Positions 6,467-7,221 of a DNA stretch of 7,221 nucleotides are shown here, in pieces. The DNA is from Acidobacteriota bacterium (GTDB lineage: Bacteria > Acidobacteriota > UBA890). Position numbers and translations under genes: made by a program. The notes beneath the pieces were generated by a model. It worked only from the letters and a program-made list of their open reading frames with translations. It was not told where the DNA came from and made no database searches. Location: assembly GCA_022563115.1 (NCBI GenBank), contig JADFNY010000194.1, positions 1 to 7,221 on the forward strand, in the 5' to 3' direction. Numbering within the stretch: position 1 is the first letter of the stretch; the number at the start of each line of letters is the position of its first letter.

Positions 6467-7221
6467 CTAACGGGCCGCCTTCGCCGATCCCGATCGGCGC
6501 GGATCGGCGCCCGCCGTCGCCTCGCCGTTTTCGATCACCACCGCGGCGCCATAACCCATCCGCATCTCCCCGCGTAACGAGATCATCTGCACGCGGTGTC
6601 CCATGGCCCGCAGTTCGCGCACGACATGCGGGGCGATGATGTCCTCCGCGCTGATCACAGCAGCCCGTTGGACCCCGCCTCCATGGCCGCCGCCACCACC
6701 CCGACCGCCACCGCCGCCGCCGCGACCGGACACCAGGAAGCGCGGCAACTCCAGCGCCCGCTGGGGACCGAGGCCGCCGTCGATCATCCCGGTGATCACC
6801 GAGTAGACCGCCGCGCCGATCCAGGCGTTTCCGGCGGCGCCGACCGCCAGGAACGATTCCTGGTCATCGCCGGTGCCGCGAAAAACGAGCGTCGGGGAGA
6901 TCGACGTGCCGTTGCGCGCGTACGGTAGCCGGGCGCCGAAGGCGGTCGGGTTGGAGCCGTACGAGCGCAGCTTGTCGTTGTAGGGGAAGCCGAGCCCCGG
7001 CGTGACGTAGAAATTCCCGCCCCAGGTGCCGAGAGTCTGGGTCACCGCGACGAAGTTTCCCTCGCCGTCGGCGATCGCGTATGCGGTCGTGCCGGTATAG
7101 CGACAGCCTTCATCGGCGTCCTCGCAGGACAGATCGTTCTCGAACCACACCGAAGCGATGCGATCCTGCTCGCGGGCACATTCGGGCGCGCCGCCGTCTT
7201 CGAACCTCAGGTCGTCGGGCA
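6467..7221 (-). CDS. Gamma-glutamyltransferase-like Ntn hydrolase, C-terminal part (5' end outside window)
   Basis: The reading frame is open to the right edge, so the GTG at 7150 need not be the start; the large subunit and signal peptide would lie outside. What remains covers the small catalytic subunit. TGTTAYAIAD contains the autoprocessing site, with the nucleophile Thr coded at 7088-7090. GNFVAVTQTLG, the block ending in PYNDKL, TSISPTLV, the GAAGN loop, PRF and the final SDPR-like ADPRR follow in the order of Escherichia coli GGT. The family hydrolyses or transfers gamma-glutamyl groups, for example from glutathione, in the periplasm. Several glutamyl-contact residues differ here (see findings), so substrate preference may differ. 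A Gly-rich tract interrupts the region after PRF. Three cysteines lie just before the Thr in the visible part. The gene converges on the EEP gene with 53 bases between the two stops, and no clear terminator is visible there. Family membership is firm; glutathione as substrate is not. Confidence 0.9.
   Translation of the reverse strand, partial: PDDLRFEDGGAPECAREQDRIASVWFENDLSCEDADEGCRYTGTTAYAIADGEGNFVAVTQTLGTWGGNFYVTPGLGFPYNDKLRSYGSNPTAFGARLPYARNGTSISPTLVFRGTGDDQESFLAVGAAGNAWIGAAVYSVITGMIDGGLGPQRALELPRFLVSGRGGGGGGRGGGGGHGGGVQRAAVISAEDIIAPHVVRELRAMGHRVQMISLRGEMRMGYGAAVVIENGEATAGADPRRSGSAKAAR
6674..6727 (-). repeat. Gly-rich codon repeat inside the gamma-glutamyltransferase-like gene
   Basis: Eighteen codons, nearly all GGC or GGT, encode glycines broken only by two Arg and one His. 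On the + strand this reads as a GCC/ACC triplet run. It lies between the PRF motif and the following strand, where E. coli GGT has an ordinary surface segment, so it is probably a flexible loop expanded by replication slippage. The frame is kept. Confidence 0.85.

Noticed and set aside
6461..6479. GGCGG/CCGCC pairing at the end of the gamma-glutamyltransferase-like gene as a bidirectional terminator
   Set aside because: Only five pairs, overlapping the stop codon and last codons, with no T tract on either strand; such pairing is common by chance in GC-rich DNA.

Overview
This is a GC-rich stretch (about 60-70% by local counts) from a Gram-negative bacterium. An outer-membrane barrel-type protein, a Tat-exported enzyme and gamma-glutamyltransferase all point to a two-membrane envelope. 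Eukaryote-like Ser/Thr kinases beside an ECF sigma factor of the Sig-70_X6 type (TIGR02999/PF07638 as I remember them) are typical of Acidobacteriota, Planctomycetota, Gemmatimonadota and some Myxococcota or Xanthomonadales. Acidobacteriota-like is my best guess, but the sequence alone does not settle it.

Layout. Positions 1-2349 (+) hold the 3' part of a tandem-kinase gene: the C-lobe of one kinase domain, a complete second kinase domain, five predicted membrane helices and a tail with two cysteines. After 62 bases comes a secreted protein (2412-3569, +) with a Gln/Leu-rich coiled coil and a C-terminal beta-rich region ending in Phe. A 104-base gap with competing inverted repeats leads to an ECF sigma factor (3674-4240, +), followed by a small soluble Ser/Thr kinase (4357-5349, +). 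Positions 5350-5523 carry a coding-like ORF remnant, in frame with the kinase after its stop, which overlaps by ATGA the start of a Tat-exported endonuclease/exonuclease/phosphatase-family enzyme (5520-6413, +). On the opposite strand, convergent with it, lies the 3' part of a gamma-glutamyltransferase-like gene (6467-7221, -).

How the genes may work together. The first four genes read as a phospho-signalling module. A membrane tandem kinase sits beside an envelope coiled-coil/barrel protein, and an ECF sigma factor sits beside a cytoplasmic kinase. No anti-sigma factor gene is visible. The sigma factor has Thr/Ser where most ECF factors have acidic residues in region 2.2, so direct activation by kinase phosphorylation, as described for EcfP/PknT of Vibrio, is a reasonable hypothesis. 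The last two genes encode enzymes that probably act outside the cytoplasm and have no clear link to the module.

There is no tRNA, rRNA, CRISPR array, transposase or integrase that I can recognise, and no gene-free stretch longer than 300 bases.
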